Positions 62,716-64,000 of a stretch of DNA of 64,000 nt are shown here, piece by piece; position 1 is the first letter of the stretch, and each line of letters starts with the position of its first letter. Under the pieces are notes generated by a model. That model made no database searches, was not told where the DNA came from, and was given only the letters and a program-made list of their open reading frames with translations. Source of the DNA: Streptomyces sp. NBC_00708 (GTDB taxonomy: Bacteria; Actinomycetota; Actinomycetes; Streptomycetales; Streptomycetaceae). The DNA is taken from assembly GCA_036226585.1 (NCBI GenBank), contig CP108997.1, forward strand, positions 4,774,001 through 4,838,000. The letters run 5' to 3'. The translations under genes were made by a program, and so were the position numbers.

Positions 62716-62852
62716 GCATCCGGTTCGGTCGAGCCGGATGCGCTGTCGGCAGGTCCTCGGACTCCACGGGTGCGCAAAAGCGCACCAAATACACCGTTGC
62801 GGGACAGTTCCGGATTCGCACCGGATTCCCCTGCGGCGACAGCGAGCACGAG
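62716..62852 (-). ncRNA. Adenosylcobalamin riboswitch upstream of nrdAB
   Basis: On the minus strand the aptamer core reads GGGAATCCGGTG, then CGAATCCGGAACTGTCCCGC and AACGGT, followed by a GGTGCGC-GCGCACC stem. The B12 box GAGTCCGAGGACCTGCC comes next. GCTGTCG and CGACAGC (62837-62843 and 62742-62748) close the core. A hairpin at 62716-62726 with 62731-62741 follows the B12 box and may be the expression platform. AdoCbl-dependent repression of nrdABS through such a riboswitch is described in S. coelicolor. Confidence 0.9.
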
Positions 62853-62855
62853 CAT

Positions 62856-62893
62856 ACATGTGGGGGCCGCCGGATGCGGCGGCCCCCACATGT
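62856..62893. terminator. Terminator of the symporter gene
   Basis: Perfect 17-bp stem (62856-62872 with 62877-62893) and a four-base loop, 28 bases after the symporter stop and immediately before the riboswitch. Confidence 0.88.
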
Positions 62894-62920
62894 TGTGTCG
62901 CGTGGCGTAAAAGTGTGCGG

Positions 62921-64000
62921 TCAGTGACCGCCCGGCGCCCCCGCCGTGGCGGGCGGCAGCTTCTCCTGGACGCCCGGGTCGCCCGCGTCCGCGGTGTAGT
63001 CGCCCGGGGAGGTCTCGTCGATCCCGGCGGGCGCCTTCACGGCGTTGAGGACGAAGGTGAGGACCACGGTGACCACGACGTTCAGCACGAACGCGGTGAG
63101 GCCGATGTAGCCGATCTCGCCGAGGCCCGGGATCTCCTTGGAGGACCCGCCGAAGTGCTTCTGCGTCGGGCTCGCGACCCCGTACGCGGCGGCCGTTCCG
63201 TAGATCATGCCGACCGCCCAGCCGGCGAGCAGCGCCCAGCGGTGGAACCAGCGGGTGAACAGGCCGCCGACCAGGGCCGGCATGGTCTGGAGGATCCAGA
63301 TCCCGCCGAGCAGCTGGAAGTTGATCGCGACCGTCTTGTCCATGGTGAGGACGAAGGCGAGCGCGCCGACCTTGACCAGCAGCGAGACCAGCTTGGAGAC
63401 CTTGGTCTCCTGGGCGGGGGTCGCGTCCGGCTTCAGGAAGTCCTTGTAGATGTTGCGCGTGAACAGGTTCGCCGCGGCGATGGACATGATCGCGGCCGGC
63501 ACCAGCGCGCCGATGCCGATGGCGGCGAACGCCACCCCCGCGAACCAGTCGGGGAACATGTTCTCGAACAGCTGCGGGATGGCCAGCTGGCCGTTGTCCA
63601 CCTTGACGCCGGCGGCGATCGCCATGAAGCCGAGCAGCGCGAGCAGGCCCAGCATCAGCGAGTACAGCGGCAGGATCGTGGTGTTGCGGCGGATCACGTC
63701 ACGGCTGCGGCTGGAGAGCGTCGCCGTGATCGAGTGCGGGTACATGAACAGCGCCAGCGCGGACCCGAGCGCCAGGGTCGCGTACCCCCACTGACCGGCC
63801 GCGGCGGGTGCGAGGCCGCCCGCGCCCGCCTTGGTGAACTTGTCCTGGGCGGAGGCGAAGATGTCGTCGAAGCCGCCGAGCTTGATCGGGATGTAGATGA
63901 TCGCCACGGCGATGACCAGGTAGATCAGCCCGTCCTTGACGAACGCGATCAGCGCGGGTGCCCGCAGGCCCGAGGAGTAGGTGTACGCGGCGAGCACCGC
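62921..64000 (-). CDS. Sodium:solute symporter, MctP-like monocarboxylate transporter (5' end outside window)
   Basis: The frame is open to the window edge; the last 360 or so residues are seen. At least eight hydrophobic segments are visible, with SSF-family features such as ALFMYPHSITATLSSRSRDVIRRNT, FAAIGIGALVPAAIMSIAAANLFTRN and GIWILQTMPALVGGLFTRWF. The HSITATLSSRS region and C-terminal layout match the MctP branch that takes up lactate, pyruvate and similar acids. The cytoplasmic tail is polar and Pro/Gly-rich. The N-terminal sodium-site helices lie outside the window. Confidence 0.87.
   Translation of the reverse strand, partial: AVLAAYTYSSGLRAPALIAFVKDGLIYLVIAVAIIYIPIKLGGFDDIFASAQDKFTKAGAGGLAPAAAGQWGYATLALGSALALFMYPHSITATLSSRSRDVIRRNTTILPLYSLMLGLLALLGFMAIAAGVKVDNGQLAIPQLFENMFPDWFAGVAFAAIGIGALVPAAIMSIAAANLFTRNIYKDFLKPDATPAQETKVSKLVSLLVKVGALAFVLTMDKTVAINFQLLGGIWILQTMPALVGGLFTRWFHRWALLAGWAVGMIYGTAAAYGVASPTQKHFGGSSKEIPGLGEIGYIGLTAFVLNVVVTVVLTFVLNAVKAPAGIDETSPGDYTADAGDPGVQEKLPPATAGAPGGH

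Larger units (their letters stand above)
62591..62920 (-). other. nrdA leader and upstream intergenic region
   Basis: 330 bases without a gene. From the symporter side it holds a strong terminator hairpin (62856-62893), the cobalamin aptamer (about 62742-62852), a candidate expression-platform hairpin (62716-62741) and about 125 bases of GC-rich leader before the ribosome site. I could not place the nrd promoter; it should lie at or upstream of 62856. Confidence 0.6.

Overview
The window is very GC-rich, gene-dense actinobacterial chromosome, almost certainly Streptomyces. The evidence is GTG starts, promoters ending at the start codon (leaderless genes), stem-loop terminators that mostly lack T-runs, and the gene set itself: wblC, sigR-rsrA, catR-catA, and nrdAB with a cobalamin riboswitch. 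It reads as conserved core chromosome. I see no prophage, integrase, transposase, CRISPR array or biosynthetic cluster.

Left part (1-21.4 kb). Two tandem lipoprotein tripeptidyl-aminopeptidase-like genes (the first cut by the window edge) and a membrane protein joining a kinase-like fold to a flippase-type domain are on the minus strand. A DNA-repair and redox block follows: an alkyltransferase-like protein, a 30-bp minisatellite, two UvrD-like helicase-nucleases resembling AdnA and AdnB, an M20 peptidase, nudC, a mycoredoxin and uvrD2. A SAM-methyltransferase gene on the opposite strand sits between adnA and adnB. wblC (whiB7) comes next, behind a 680-base leader with an AT-rich WhiB7-type promoter, a 112-codon upstream ORF and a clear terminator/antiterminator switch. 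Gene content here resembles, from memory, the Mycobacterium tuberculosis Rv3193c-Rv3204 region.

Middle (21.6-40 kb). An ABC1-family kinase and a ThiF-like protein form a minus-strand pair. A zincin precedes a three-gene operon of TerD-AIM24, AIM24 and AIM24. Then come a Nudix/DUF2342 pair, an SDR epimerase, moaE, a PDZ-Lon protease, a PPA1309-family protein and a UPF0182 membrane protein. Two identical initiator tRNA genes flank a Sel1-repeat protein.

Right part (40-64 kb). The divergent catR/catA peroxide pair is followed by CBS, hisN, SMR, rsgA, aroA and M50 genes, mostly minus strand, then SRAP and hydrolase genes. The sigR-rsrA thiol-stress operon has a visible autoregulatory promoter and two possible sigR start sites. 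Two overlapping HD-domain membrane proteins follow, the second with a degraded active site. Next are a TPR-like protein, peptide deformylase, a secreted D-Ala-D-Ala carboxypeptidase and a GH20 hexosaminidase. The window ends with class Ia ribonucleotide reductase nrdAB, an AraC-type gene that is probably nrdS, a B12 riboswitch upstream of nrdA, and a partial sodium/monocarboxylate symporter.

The common theme is stress response: antibiotic (wblC), thiol oxidation (sigR/rsrA, mycoredoxin, nudC), peroxide (catR/catA), DNA damage (adnAB, uvrD2, SRAP, ATL) and dNTP supply (nrdAB). Function calls rest on motif reading and family knowledge; no database search was run.
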